The translations under genes were made by a program, and so were the position numbers. From CAZYFH01 sp965249175 (GTDB taxonomy: Bacteria > Acidobacteriota > Vicinamibacteria > Vicinamibacterales > UBA8438), in the NCBI GenBank assembly GCA_965249175.1, contig OZ252227.1, forward strand, positions 372,001 through 436,000: 64,000 nucleotides of DNA, read 5' to 3'. Numbering within the stretch: position 1 is the first letter of the stretch; every line of letters starts with the position of its first letter. The notes below the pieces were generated by a model. The model ran no database searches and was not told where the DNA came from. It was given only the letters and a program-made list of their open reading frames with translations. This document shows, piece by piece, positions 17,234-25,961 of this stretch.

Positions 17234-17916
17234 ATGACGCGTGACGGCGACCGCCTCGTGGAGATTACGGCGCGCGGCGTGACGGTCGCGCCACGGGGCG
17301 AGATCAGCGGGGCACGCGGGGCGTTCGCCCGTCGGCACGGGGTGCGGCTGCCCGGACTCATCGCGCCCGCGCTCGCGGCTCATTTCCGGATGCGATTGCG
17401 ATCGCGCCGTTCGTCCAGCGCGTCGACGCCGAGATTGACCCGCCGGTGCACGCCTTGGGCCTCGCGGATGACGCCTTGCACGACGAGCTGATCTTCCTGC
17501 TCAACGACCAGCGATTCTTCGACGTCGTCGAGCGCCTCACCGGTCGCGGCCCCATCGGTTGTTACTCGGGTACCGTGCGCACGCACGTGCCGGGCGCCGG
17601 ACACCGCGACACGTGGCACGACGATCTCGGCGACAATCAGATGCTCACGCTGAGCGTGAACTTCAGCAGCGAGTCGTACCAGGGTGGGCGCGTGCAGGTC
17701 CGCGAGGAGGAGACCGGGCGCATGACGTTCGATGCAGCCGCCACCGGGCTGGGGGTCGGGCTGCTGTTCGAGATCTCGCCGCGTCTCACGCATCGCGTGA
17801 CCGACATGGAGGGCACGGCGAGCCGCACCGTCCTGTCGGGGTGGTTCCACGGCCGGCCGTCCCATCGGCGGTGGTTGGCCGTCCGATTCGCGAGACTCGA
17901 GGCTCGGACCGGCTGA
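17234..17916 (+). pseudogene. 2-oxoglutarate/Fe(II) oxygenase-like gene with a one-base frameshift
   Basis: Two overlapping frames together read as one protein of about 227 aa. The first frame (from ATG 17234) gives ...RLPGLIAPALAAHF, and the other continues PDAIAIAPFVQRVDAEIDPP and onward. The join is at about 17384-17388, where TTCCGG would be in frame as TTCCCGG, so one C appears to be missing. The C-terminal half has the iron-binding H-x-D (WHDD) and a distal His (LTHRV) with a following Arg, plus SYQGGRVQV, fitting a prolyl-4-hydroxylase-like oxygenase. It is either a sequencing error or a recent pseudogene. Confidence 0.7.
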
Positions 17917-17997
17917 CGCCGGTCGCGCGCGGCGTGCGGCGCCGCGTCGGTTTTGCGATAATGACTCCCGCACGACCCCAAGCCCGGAGCAGGTCTC

Positions 17998-18747
17998 ATG
18001 TCAGGTCATTCCAAGTGGGCATCCATCAAGCACAAGAAGGGGGCGACGGACGCGAAGCGCGGCCGCCTCTTCACGCGGATCATCAAGGAGTTGACGGTCG
18101 CCGCCCGCGATGGCGGCGGTGATGCGGACACGAACCCCCGGCTGCGCACGGTGATTGGCGACGCCAAGGCCGCGAACATGCCGGCGGAGAACATCAAGCG
18201 CGCCATCCGCCGCGGTACCGGTGAGGAGCCTGGCGTCTCGTACGAAGAGGTGACCTACGAGGCCTACGGTCCGGGTGGCGCGGCGCTGTTGATTCAGTGC
18301 TTGACCGACAACACGAACCGCGCGGTGGGCGAAATCCGGCATCTGCTCTCGAAGCACGCCGGTCACCTGGGCACGACGAATTCGGTCGCGTGGATGTTCC
18401 ACAAACAGGGCCATCTCGTCATCGAGCAGGACCAGGCCAACGAAGAGACGCTGATGAGCGCGGCGATCGACGCCGGTGCCGACGACTTTCGCGACGACGG
18501 CGATTGCTGGGAGATCGTGAGCGCCCCCGACGTGTTCGACACGGTGCGCGAAGCCGTGGCCGCGACCGGCGTGACGCCGATTTCCGCGCAGATCGCCATG
18601 CTGCCGGCGACGCTCGTCAGGCTCGAGGGGCGCCCGGCCCAACAGATGATCAAGCTGATGGACGTGCTCGAGGACCACGACGACGTGCAGCACGTCTGGT
18701 CGAATTTCGACATCGACGCGAAGGAGATCGAGGCCTCGCTGGCGTGA
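17998..18747 (+). CDS. yebC: YebC/PmpR-family protein
   Basis: YebC/PmpR/TACO1 family protein of 249 aa, full length, starting MSGHSKWASIKHKKGATDAK. Members have been described as DNA-binding regulators and, more recently, as translation factors that help ribosomes through proline-rich stretches. This genome encodes at least one very proline-rich protein (Pal at 47506). The stop overlaps the ruvC start (GTGA), and yebC next to ruvCAB is a widely conserved arrangement. Confidence 0.93.
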   Translation: MSGHSKWASIKHKKGATDAKRGRLFTRIIKELTVAARDGGGDADTNPRLRTVIGDAKAANMPAENIKRAIRRGTGEEPGVSYEEVTYEAYGPGGAALLIQCLTDNTNRAVGEIRHLLSKHAGHLGTTNSVAWMFHKQGHLVIEQDQANEETLMSAAIDAGADDFRDDGDCWEIVSAPDVFDTVREAVAATGVTPISAQIAMLPATLVRLEGRPAQQMIKLMDVLEDHDDVQHVWSNFDIDAKEIEASLA

Positions 18748-19301
18748 AAATCTTCGGCGTCGACCCCGGATCCGCCCGCACCGGATACGGGTGCATCGAA
18801 TCCGATGGCAGCCGGCATCGGATGCTGGCGTGCGGGGTGCTCGCGCCGCCCGCCCGCGCGCCCTTTCCGGAGAAGCTGCTTGCGATTCACGACGGCCTCG
18901 CCGAGCTTCTCGCGCGGCACGCTCCCGACACCGTGGCGATCGAAGATCTGTTTCACGCGCGGAACGCCCGCAGCGCGCTCAAACTCGGTCACGTCCGCGG
19001 GGTCGTGATGCTGGCGGCGTCGCAGGCAGGACTGCCCGTCGCCGAATACGCGCCGACGGAGGTCAAGCGCGCCGTCGTCGGCTATGGACGCGCCGAAAAG
19101 CACCAGGTCCAGCGGATGGTCATGCTGCTGCTCGGCCTGCGCGAGGCGCCGACGCCGCTCGATGTCTCGGACGCGCTCGCCGTGGCGGTGTGTCATTCGC
19201 ACGCCGTCGGCCCGACGTCAGATCGCGCCGCGGGTGGTGAGGACCGGCCGGTGCGGGGAAGCTGGCGCCGCTACCGGCCGCGGATTACTAGTGTCCTGTA
19301 A
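18744..19301 (+). CDS. ruvC: Holliday junction resolvase RuvC
   Basis: Crossover junction endonuclease (185 aa) that cuts Holliday junctions held by RuvAB. The catalytic acids are visible: D7 in IFGVDPG, Glu in VAIEDLF and the C-terminal pair in LDVSDALAVAVCH. GTG 18744 overlaps the yebC stop by 4 bases. The last residues TSVL and the TAA stop are encoded by the left end of the repeat element at 19288, so the native C-terminus may have been slightly altered by that insertion, beyond the conserved core. Confidence 0.92.
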   Translation: MKIFGVDPGSARTGYGCIESDGSRHRMLACGVLAPPARAPFPEKLLAIHDGLAELLARHAPDTVAIEDLFHARNARSALKLGHVRGVVMLAASQAGLPVAEYAPTEVKRAVVGYGRAEKHQVQRMVMLLLGLREAPTPLDVSDALAVAVCHSHAVGPTSDRAAGGEDRPVRGSWRRYRPRITSVL

Positions 19302-19453
19302 CCGTGATTCGCAACAGATCTCCCGGGCGGGGCATCCCGGTTCGCGGCGTTGCTCCTCGGTCACATATGCCCGATATGCTCCTTCGTCGCGCCTTGCGAG
19401 CCGGGCGCCGCGCTCCGTGATATCTGCAGCGAATCACGGTTACAGGACACTAG
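19288..19453. repeat. Family A palindromic repeat element, copy 1
   Basis: A 166-bp element between ruvC and ruvA with 25-bp perfect terminal inverted repeats (19288-19312 and 19429-19453), starting CTAGTGTCCTGT and ending ACAGGACACTAG. A second copy is at 36184-36348. The inner part holds a shared CCCGGGCGGGGCATCCCG block and a shared centre CGGTCACATA. No open frame or transposase is inside. The whole element could fold as one long imperfect hairpin, so it resembles a MITE or REP-type sequence moved by proteins encoded elsewhere. Confidence 0.85.
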
Positions 19454-19469
19454 CTGATCGGTCGCCACC

Positions 19470-20069
19470 ATGATCGCCAATCTGCGCGGTCGACTCGTGA
19501 GCAAACTGCCGAGTCGGCTGGTCATCGATGTCAACGGCGTCGGCTATGACGTCCATGTGCCGGTGTCGACCTTCTACAGCGTCGGCGACGTGGGCGCCGA
19601 GGTGTCGCTGCGCATTCACACGCACGTCCGCGAAGACACGCTGTCGCTCTTCGGGTTCGCGACGAAGCTGGAGCTCGATCTCTTCGAGCGGTTGATCGCG
19701 ATTAGCGGCGTCGGCCCCCGCCTGGCCCTGTCGGTCCTGTCCGGGATCGAGCCGCCGGATCTCGTGCGGGCGATTGGTAACGGCGACGTGGCGCGGCTGA
19801 CCGCGATTCCGGGCGTCGGCAAGAAGACCGCCGAACGCATCGTGCTCGAGTTGCGGGACAAGCTCCCGGTCGCCGTCGCGGCCGATGAGCCCCAAGAGGA
19901 CGCCGCGCCGGCAGATGGCGATCTGCGGGGCGACGTGCTCTCCGCCCTGTTGAATCTGGGGTATCATCGCCCGCTCGCCGAGCGGGCGGCCGCTGCGGCC
20001 CTCGAAGGCGGCGACGGGTCCTTCGAGCAGACGTTGCGCCAGGCGCTCCGCGAGCTTGCGCGGTCATGA
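19470..20069 (+). CDS. ruvA: Holliday junction branch-migration subunit RuvA
   Basis: DNA-binding subunit of the RuvAB branch-migration motor (199 aa). Domain order is standard: N-terminal OB fold (MIANLRGRLVSKLPSRLV), tandem helix-hairpin-helix motifs (ISGVGPRLALSVLSG and AIPGVGKKTAERIVLEL), a variable linker with acidic residues, and a C-terminal domain that contacts RuvB (LLNLGYHRPLAERAA). The family A repeat separates it from ruvC. The stop overlaps the ruvB ATG (ATGA). Confidence 0.93.
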   Translation: MIANLRGRLVSKLPSRLVIDVNGVGYDVHVPVSTFYSVGDVGAEVSLRIHTHVREDTLSLFGFATKLELDLFERLIAISGVGPRLALSVLSGIEPPDLVRAIGNGDVARLTAIPGVGKKTAERIVLELRDKLPVAVAADEPQEDAAPADGDLRGDVLSALLNLGYHRPLAERAAAAALEGGDGSFEQTLRQALRELARS

Positions 20070-21085
20070 CCACCGAGCGCATCCTCAGCTCCGCGCAAGT
20101 CGATGAGGACGTCCAATACGAAGTCGGTCTACGGCCACGCACACTCGACGACTATGTCGGCCAGGACCGGGTCAGGGAGAACCTCACCGTGGCCATCACG
20201 GCGACGCGCCAGCGGAATGAGGCGCTGGACCACGTGCTGCTCTACGGTCCCCCCGGGCTCGGCAAGACGACGCTTGCCTACGTGATCGGCACCGAGCTGG
20301 GGGTGCAGGTGCGGGGCACCGCCGGTCCGGTCCTCGAGAAACCGGGCGACCTCGCGGCGATCCTGACCAACCTCAAGGAGCGCGAGGTCCTCTTCATCGA
20401 CGAGATTCACCGCATGAGCCCGGCCATCGAGGAGATCCTCTATCCGGCGATGGAGGATTACGAGCTCGACATCATGATCGGCCAGGGACCCAGCGCGCGG
20501 TCGGTCAAGGTGCCGCTGCAGCATTTTACCCTGGTCGGGGCCACCACACGCGCGGGACTCCTCACCGCGCCGCTCAGGGCCCGCTTCGGCATCGTGCACC
20601 GACTCGATTTCTACACCGAGCCCGACCTCTTGGTGATCGTCGGCCGGTCGGCCCGCATTCTTGGCGTGCCGATCGACGACGACGCGACCGCCGAGATCGC
20701 CCGCCGCTCGCGCGGGACGCCGCGCGTCGCCAACCGCCTGCTGCGGCGCGTGCGCGACTATGCGCAGGTGCGCGCAGATGGCGCGATCACGCTCGACGTG
20801 GCCATCCGGGCGCTCGAGATGCTCGAGGTGGACGACAACGGGTTCGACGAAGCGGACCGGCGGCTGCTGCGCACGATCATCGACAAGTTCGGAGGCGGCC
20901 CCGTCGGGCTCAACAGCATTGCCGCGGCAATCAGCGAAGAGAAAGAAGCCATCGAAGACATCTACGAGCCGTTCCTGATCCAGATTGGATTCCTCGACCG
21001 GACGCCCCGTGGTCGGGTTGCCACGGCGCGCGCGTACGACTACTTCGGGTTGACGGCGCCGGCACGCAACCCACGGCTGATCTGA
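20066..21085 (+). CDS. ruvB: Holliday junction branch-migration helicase RuvB
   Basis: AAA+ motor of the RuvAB complex, 339 aa, the usual size. Walker A is GPPGLGKTTLA (about residues 58-68), Walker B is LFIDEIHRMS, and sensor 1 is TLVGATTRAG followed by RARFGIVHRLDFY. The C-terminal winged helix contains DKFGGGPVGLNSIAAAISEE and QIGFLDRTPRGRVAT. Translationally coupled to ruvA by a 4-base overlap. Confidence 0.95.
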   Translation: MTTERILSSAQVDEDVQYEVGLRPRTLDDYVGQDRVRENLTVAITATRQRNEALDHVLLYGPPGLGKTTLAYVIGTELGVQVRGTAGPVLEKPGDLAAILTNLKEREVLFIDEIHRMSPAIEEILYPAMEDYELDIMIGQGPSARSVKVPLQHFTLVGATTRAGLLTAPLRARFGIVHRLDFYTEPDLLVIVGRSARILGVPIDDDATAEIARRSRGTPRVANRLLRRVRDYAQVRADGAITLDVAIRALEMLEVDDNGFDEADRRLLRTIIDKFGGGPVGLNSIAAAISEEKEAIEDIYEPFLIQIGFLDRTPRGRVATARAYDYFGLTAPARNPRLI

Positions 21086-21119
21086 CCCCGGGCGCGAGCG
21101 GGCCTAAAAGGACGACGGC

Positions 21120-22151
21120 GTGAAACAACGGCAAGGTGGGCGGCTTGCAGGCGGGCAGACCGCACGTCGGGTAAAGATTGCGTCGCTGGCCACGTACGTC
21201 CCGCCCCGGGTCCTGACCAACACCGATCTCGAGAAGCTGATCGATACGACCGACGCCTGGATTCTCAAGCGGACAGGCATTCGCGAGCGTCACATCGTCG
21301 ACGAGGGGGTCGCCGCGTCCGACCTCGCCGCCGAGGCGGCGCGTCGCGCAATCGGCGAGGCCGGCCTGACGCCCGCCGACATCGGATTCATCGTCGTGGC
21401 GACGACGACACCCGATATGTTCTTTCCGAGCACCGCCTGCCTCGTGCAGACCAAGATCAGCGCGTCGAACGCGTGGGGGTTCGATCTCGGCGCAGCGTGT
21501 TCCGGGTTCACGTACGCTCTGACGACCGGGGTGCAGATGGTGGCCACGGGGGCGCACGAACACGCCCTGGTCATCGGGGCCGACGTGATGTCGTCGATCA
21601 TCGACTACGAGGACCGTGCGACCTGCGTGCTCTTCGGCGATGGCGCCGGCGCGGCCGTCGTCTCGCCGGCCGGCGATGACGGCCTGGGTGTGCTCGACTT
21701 CGCCCACGAGCTCGATGGCAGCGGTGGCCCCGCGCTGTGCATGCCAGCGGGCGGGAGTCTTCGCCCTGCGAGCCACGAGACGATCGACCAGCGTCTCCAC
21801 TACGTGCATCAGGACGGACCCGCGGTCTTCAAGTTCGCGGTGCGCAAGACCGCCCAAATCTGTCGCCAGGTGCTCGAGCAGAACGATCTCGATGCTGCTG
21901 ACATCGACCTGTTCGTCTCACATCAGGCGAACCGGCGCATCATCCAGAGCGCCGCCGAGCACCTGGGTCTCGACCGCGACAAGATCGTGATCAACATCGA
22001 GCGATTCGGGAATACCACCGCGGCCACCATTCCGCTCGCGCTGGCGGACGCGCGTGCAGACGGTCGGCTCGCCAAGGGATCTCGCGTCCTGCTGACGTCG
22101 GTGGGTGCCGGGTTCACGGTCGGCGCCGTGCTGCTGCGCTGGGCCTACTAG
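21120..22151 (+). CDS. fabH: Beta-ketoacyl-ACP synthase III FabH
   Basis: 3-oxoacyl-ACP synthase III (343 aa), which starts fatty acid synthesis by condensing acyl-CoA with malonyl-ACP. The Cys-His-Asn triad is in place: C127 in AACSGFTY, His in SHQANRRIIQ and Asn in FGNTTAATIP. The GTG start gives an N-terminal extension of about 15 residues before the conserved KIASLATYVPPRV; starting at an inner codon is possible. It follows ruvB by 34 bp. Confidence 0.93.
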   Translation: MKQRQGGRLAGGQTARRVKIASLATYVPPRVLTNTDLEKLIDTTDAWILKRTGIRERHIVDEGVAASDLAAEAARRAIGEAGLTPADIGFIVVATTTPDMFFPSTACLVQTKISASNAWGFDLGAACSGFTYALTTGVQMVATGAHEHALVIGADVMSSIIDYEDRATCVLFGDGAGAAVVSPAGDDGLGVLDFAHELDGSGGPALCMPAGGSLRPASHETIDQRLHYVHQDGPAVFKFAVRKTAQICRQVLEQNDLDAADIDLFVSHQANRRIIQSAAEHLGLDRDKIVINIERFGNTTAATIPLALADARADGRLAKGSRVLLTSVGAGFTVGAVLLRWAY

Positions 22152-22202
22152 ATCGCGACGTTCCGGGGTTCGAGCGGTTCGAGCTGTCGTTGTCAACGCT
22201 CC

Positions 22203-23249
22203 ATGCGTCTCTCCGATTTCGACTACGCCCTACCCGACGATCGCATCGCGCAGGAGCCCGCGCGCCAGCGTGACGAAGCGAGGCTGATGCGGCTCGACCG
22301 CCGCACCGGTGGCCGTGCGCATCATCGCGTCGCGGACCTCCCTGGTCTCCTGGCCCCCGGCGACCTCGTCGTCGCCAACGACACGCGGGTGTTCCCGGCC
22401 CGTCTGCTGGGGCGCCGTGACCCGAGCGGGGGCGCGGTCGAGTGTCTCCTGCTCGCACCACTCGATGCGGACCGCTGGGACGCGCTGGTCCATCCCGGCC
22501 AGAAGCTCAAACCAGGCGCGCGCGCCGTCTTCGACGGTGGGGGACACCGGTTACTGCTGGAAGTGCTCGAACGCCACTTTCACGGCCGACGCACGGTGCG
22601 GCTGACGGTCGAGAGCGGCCACGACCTTACGGAAGCCACTGATGTCGTCGGGCACGTGCCGCTCCCGCCGTACATCAAGCGTGCGGCACGGCCCGGCGAC
22701 CTGGATCGCTATCAGACCATCTTTGCAACGGTGCGCGGATCGGTCGCCGCACCGACCGCGGGCTTGCACTTCACACCGCGTCTCCTCCGACAGTTGACGG
22801 CGCGCGGTATAGACCACCACACGCTCACCCTGCACGTCGGATACGGCACGTTTGCGCCCGTCCGCGCCGACGATGTCACGACGCACGCGGTGGCCCCTGA
22901 GCGCTACGCGCTCTCGGCCGAGACGGCCGACGCGGTCAATCGCGCGCGCGAGGCCGGGCGGCGCATCGTGGCCGTTGGCACGACGGTGACGCGTGCGCTC
23001 GAAACCGTCGCTCGCACGGGGGACCGCCGGCTGCGTCCGGGGGCTGGGGAAACCGACCTCGTGATCTATCCGGGTTTTGAGTTCCTGATTGTCGATGGCC
23101 TCTTGACCAACTTTCACCTCCCGCGGTCGTCACTCCTGCTGCTGGTCAGCGCGTTCGCAGGGCGGGACCAGATCTTGACGGCGTACGCGGAAGCGATTCG
23201 GGAACGGTATCGCTTCTACAGCTACGGCGACGCGATGCTCGTGCTGTAA
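22203..23249 (+). CDS. queA: S-adenosylmethionine:tRNA ribosyltransferase-isomerase QueA
   Basis: QueA (348 aa) transfers and isomerises the ribose of SAM onto 7-aminomethyl-7-deazaguanine in tRNA, making epoxyqueuosine. Conserved blocks seen: MRLSDFDYALPDDRIAQEPA at the N-terminus, NDTRVFPARLLGR, LPPYIKR, SVAAPTAGLHFT and GTTVTRALE, with NFHLPRSSLLLLVSAFAG near the end. queE and queC, which make the precursor, are at 39-40 kb, so much of the queuosine route is encoded in this window. Confidence 0.95.
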   Translation: MRLSDFDYALPDDRIAQEPARQRDEARLMRLDRRTGGRAHHRVADLPGLLAPGDLVVANDTRVFPARLLGRRDPSGGAVECLLLAPLDADRWDALVHPGQKLKPGARAVFDGGGHRLLLEVLERHFHGRRTVRLTVESGHDLTEATDVVGHVPLPPYIKRAARPGDLDRYQTIFATVRGSVAAPTAGLHFTPRLLRQLTARGIDHHTLTLHVGYGTFAPVRADDVTTHAVAPERYALSAETADAVNRAREAGRRIVAVGTTVTRALETVARTGDRRLRPGAGETDLVIYPGFEFLIVDGLLTNFHLPRSSLLLLVSAFAGRDQILTAYAEAIRERYRFYSYGDAMLVL

Positions 23250-23260
23250 CCAATCCCTGT

Positions 23261-23266
23261 CATAAT
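23261..23266 (+). promoter_or_regulatory. -10 candidate for the tRNA gene
   Basis: CATAAT (5 of 6 matches to TATAAT) lies 12 bp upstream of the mature tRNA 5' end, within CCAAT...ATTGG symmetry. No convincing -35 box was found, so support is weak. Confidence 0.3.
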
Positions 23267-23278
23267 TGGTGACTCGAT

Positions 23279-23355
23279 GCCGGTGTAGCTCAGCTGGTTA
23301 GAGCAAGCGGCTCATATCCGCTAGGTCCGGGGTTCAAGTCCCTGCACCGGCACCA
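23279..23355 (+). tRNA. tRNA with CAT anticodon (Met elongator or Ile2), CCA encoded
   Basis: A full cloverleaf can be drawn: acceptor GCCGGTG/CACCGGC, D arm GCTC...GAGC, anticodon stem AGCGG/CCGCT with loop CTCATAT (anticodon CAT), variable AGGTC, T arm CGGGG-TTCAAGT-CCCTG, discriminator A and an encoded CCA. The paired G1-C72 rules out initiator tRNA. CAT could read AUG, or AUA if the C is lysidylated by TilS (encoded at 26128); I favour elongator Met but cannot settle it. Confidence 0.93.
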
Positions 23356-23798
23356 CTTATCTCCTCCGCCACCCGCTTGAGTCGGGCCATCGTCACCCGC
23401 GCGTTGCGGCGGCTCGCCGCGGTCAGCACCGGCGCGAGCAATCGCAGCATCAATCCACGTGCCTTCCATGTCGCGGTGTAGCGAACGGTGGCGCAGTGTC
23501 CGGCGGGCTCGAGTCGGTAGGCGACGCGCATCGGGCTCGCGCCGAGGCTGCCGCCTGACAGCGTGAGCGCCAGGTGTGTCGGCGGCTCGAGCGCCGTGAT
23601 CTCTTCCTGGTAGTCCACCACGCGTCCCCCTTCTCTGATCTTCACGTCCGAGATCAGACCGGGTTGCGGCGGACCGCTCGAGCGCGGCGTTGACTCGACG
23701 ACGTCGGGATTCCACTCCTTGGAGCGCTCGGGATCTGCGAGGAGTGGCCAGATTGACTCGGCCGTCGCGGCAATTGTCACCGTGTGATCGATGTTCAT
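23334..23798 (-). CDS. SRPBCC-family (polyketide cyclase/START-like) protein
   Basis: SRPBCC superfamily protein of 154 aa. The start MNIDHTVTIAATAESIWPLLADPERSKEWNPDVV has the usual WPLLxDPER..W pattern, and the C-terminal helix is long. These proteins have a hydrophobic pocket for small ligands; no activity can be assigned. The stop codon lies in the T loop of the tRNA on the other strand, so the last seven codons are antisense to the tRNA 3' end. It diverges from the AraC-type regulator gene by 42 bp, suggesting a regulatory link. Confidence 0.75.
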   Translation of the reverse strand: MNIDHTVTIAATAESIWPLLADPERSKEWNPDVVESTPRSSGPPQPGLISDVKIREGGRVVDYQEEITALEPPTHLALTLSGGSLGASPMRVAYRLEPAGHCATVRYTATWKARGLMLRLLAPVLTAASRRNARVTMARLKRVAEEISGAGAGT

Positions 23799-23840
23799 AC
23801 GGCAAGTCTAGGAAATCGAGAGTAAGATTCTTGACGATTC

Positions 23841-24761
23841 TTGCCATCTCCATACACACAGCACCTGTCGGTCAGGGGGGCTGCGGGACCGCCGCCGCGG
23901 AGTCGGGACACTGACATAAAGCGCCTCCTGCCGGCCCTCGTCCGAATCCAGGCTCGCCGCGACGACACGCGGTCGCTGGCGCGTCTCGCCGGTGAAGCGG
24001 GTCTTTCAGCGCGACACTTCCACCGGCTGTTCTGCCGGTTGGTGGGTGAAACCCCGCGGCACTACTGCGAGCGCCTCCGGCTGGACCATGCAGCGTTCTG
24101 CCTGCGGGTCTTGCGTAGCACGATACTCGAGCTGGCGCTGGACTGCGGGTTCCGCAATCACGAGACCTTCAGCCGGGCGTTCCGGAGGCAGTTCGGCACG
24201 ACTCCCCGTGACTATCGCCGGTCCGGCCTGCTCGAGGCCGTCCCCGCTGCCGGGCTGCAGGGCGTCGGCGAGCTGCAGCAGGGCTACGAGCTGTCACCGA
24301 CCGTCGTGCGCGAGGTGCAGGCCGTACCGGTTGGCTTCGTTCGCCACGTCGGACCGTACGAGGCGATGAGCGTGGACTGCTGGACGCGACTACAGGCATG
24401 GGCGCGCGCGCGAGGCTGGGGTGAGGAGGCGCCGCTCTTCGGCATCGCACACGACGCTCCCGGCATCACGCCGCCCGCACGTCTCCGCTTCGACGCAGCG
24501 ATGCGCGTGCCTCGTGCGTTCACTTCAGACGGGGAGATCGGGTTTCAAACAATTGGCGCCGGCCACTTCGGGATTACCACCCACGTCGGCCCCCATGCGA
24601 CGTTGGCTGCGGCCTATCGCGAGGTGTTTGGACGCCTCCGGGCCCTGCGGCGCTACACGCCGGCGGGATTCCCCTGTGTGGAGGCGTACCACACGACACA
24701 GCTCAATGCGTACTACGAGCTCAACCAGACCGACCTCTGGATCCCCATGACCGCGCGGTAA
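23841..24761 (+). CDS. AraC-family regulator with C-terminal GyrI-like ligand domain
   Basis: Transcription regulator of 306 aa. The AraC-type double helix-turn-helix is at the N-terminus (SLARLAGEAGLSARHFHRLF, then ILELALDCGFRNHETFSRAF and FGTTPRDYRR, about residues 45-130). A GyrI-like/effector-binding domain follows (VREVQAVPVGFVRHVGPYEA through TDLWIPM), as in Rob- and SoxS-like multidrug regulators. The only upstream start in frame is TTG 23841, so the true start is uncertain. It is divergent from the SRPBCC gene, a likely target. Confidence 0.82.
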   Translation: MPSPYTQHLSVRGAAGPPPRSRDTDIKRLLPALVRIQARRDDTRSLARLAGEAGLSARHFHRLFCRLVGETPRHYCERLRLDHAAFCLRVLRSTILELALDCGFRNHETFSRAFRRQFGTTPRDYRRSGLLEAVPAAGLQGVGELQQGYELSPTVVREVQAVPVGFVRHVGPYEAMSVDCWTRLQAWARARGWGEEAPLFGIAHDAPGITPPARLRFDAAMRVPRAFTSDGEIGFQTIGAGHFGITTHVGPHATLAAAYREVFGRLRALRRYTPAGFPCVEAYHTTQLNAYYELNQTDLWIPMTAR

Positions 24762-24800
24762 CGGCGAACCCTCACCGTGACGTTGGGCGGCGCCTGCGCG

Positions 24801-25349
24801 CTACCGCGGCGGCGTCTCCGTGGCCAGCTCGATCAACGTGAGGACGGTCGTCCAGGCGCGCACGGTGCTGGTTGTCCCGAGCGTGGTGTCGAAATATGCG
24901 TTGCTGAGCTTCGTGCGGGCTACCCCGTTGGGGTAGTGGATGTAGATCTCGTGTCCGACGACGGCGAACGTGTCCGGGGGTGACCGGAGGGGGTCGAGCC
25001 GGCGGACGCGCGTCGCGGAGGGCTTCTCGGCGAGAAACGCGACACACAGCCGTTTTGGGTCGGTGCCACGATGCAGCAACGGGTTGCGGTCGACGACCCG
25101 GCGCAGCTCGGCGGCCGTGCGCTGCACGACCGGCACGTCGAAGGCGAACCGCGTGGCGATGGCCGCCGCGACGAGTGCTGGGACCCGCTTGCCGAGCGCG
25201 GGTCGCGACGCGTACACCACGTTGCCACTCTGAATATAGGTGCGGACGTCATCGCACCCAGCCTCCTCGAACAGCGAGATCAGGTCCTTCTTCAGCAGCG
25301 TATGCTTGCCGCCGACATTGATCCCGCGGAGGAGCGCGATATGCGTCAT
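24801..25349 (-). CDS. DUF1697 family protein
   Basis: DUF1697 protein of 182 aa; the start MTHIALLRGINVGGKHTLLKKDL followed by YIQSGNVVYAS is the family signature, and the C-terminus keeps the KLSNAYFDTTLGTTSTVRAW pattern. Function unknown. It stands alone, convergent with the AraC-type regulator. Confidence 0.87.
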   Translation of the reverse strand: MTHIALLRGINVGGKHTLLKKDLISLFEEAGCDDVRTYIQSGNVVYASRPALGKRVPALVAAAIATRFAFDVPVVQRTAAELRRVVDRNPLLHRGTDPKRLCVAFLAEKPSATRVRRLDPLRSPPDTFAVVGHEIYIHYPNGVARTKLSNAYFDTTLGTTSTVRAWTTVLTLIELATETPPR

Positions 25350-25386
25350 TGGCGCGGGCAGTGTTTCAGGTGCGGACCGGCGTCAA

Positions 25387-25785
25387 CTACGCTGGATCGT
25401 GCCATCCTTTGGCGAGCGTACGCGCGCGAGCGGCCTCGGACCACGCCCTCATCTGTTCCCGGCGTTCGAAACGGCGGGAACAGAAGGCGGGGTGACCGTC
25501 GACCACGGCGCGCAATTCATGACCGTCCGGACGCGCGAGCGAGACACAGGACAGTTGCCGGCCGGCTTGGCCGAGCGCCCAGAGCACGGTCTCGCCGGCG
25601 GTTGCATCCTCCTGACGCGCCATCGGGGAGACTTCGCGACGGGGGTGCCGGTCATGCTCAATGAGATCCAATGCCTGCGCCAGCAACCGCACCGATACGG
25701 TCGTGCGCGGATGAGCCGCACCAGGGGACGCTCGTACCACCGCACGTGCGATGGGGTGTCCGCCCTGGTTGCGCAATTCGAGCAT
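25387..25785 (-). CDS. Small hypothetical protein
   Basis: Predicted protein of 132 aa that I do not recognise. The C-terminal part (LARPDGHELRAVVDGHPAFC, then SRRFERREQMRAWSEAARA and LAKGW) resembles a pattern common in small bacterial proteins in which a short beta segment is followed by one helix ending in GW. Other long frames cross the same bases on both strands, so the coding call rests on that C-terminal pattern. The 176 bp upstream to 25961 shows no other gene. Confidence 0.45.
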   Translation of the reverse strand: MLELRNQGGHPIARAVVRASPGAAHPRTTVSVRLLAQALDLIEHDRHPRREVSPMARQEDATAGETVLWALGQAGRQLSCVSLARPDGHELRAVVDGHPAFCSRRFERREQMRAWSEAARARTLAKGWHDPA

Positions 25786-25961
25786 CGATGGGTCGTTGCC
25801 ACTTCATTGGGATGTGTCGGATCCTCGGGCTGGGAGGAACAGGGCCTGGATAAGAGGGACGTAGGCTGGTCGACTCGGAATCCCCGGACCAGCGGGGCTG
25901 CCGGTTTCGGTAAACTGTGTGAACCTGCGGCGACCGCCGCCGAGCACCTGTACAAGCCCTC

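Noticed and set aside
23290..23859. A minus-strand frame of 189 aa that runs across the tRNA and contains a CRDLNPGPSGYEPLALTS-like end.
   Set aside because: That ending is the well-known false translation of a tRNA 3' half seen in many misannotated proteins; the real gene in this interval is the SRPBCC protein in another frame.
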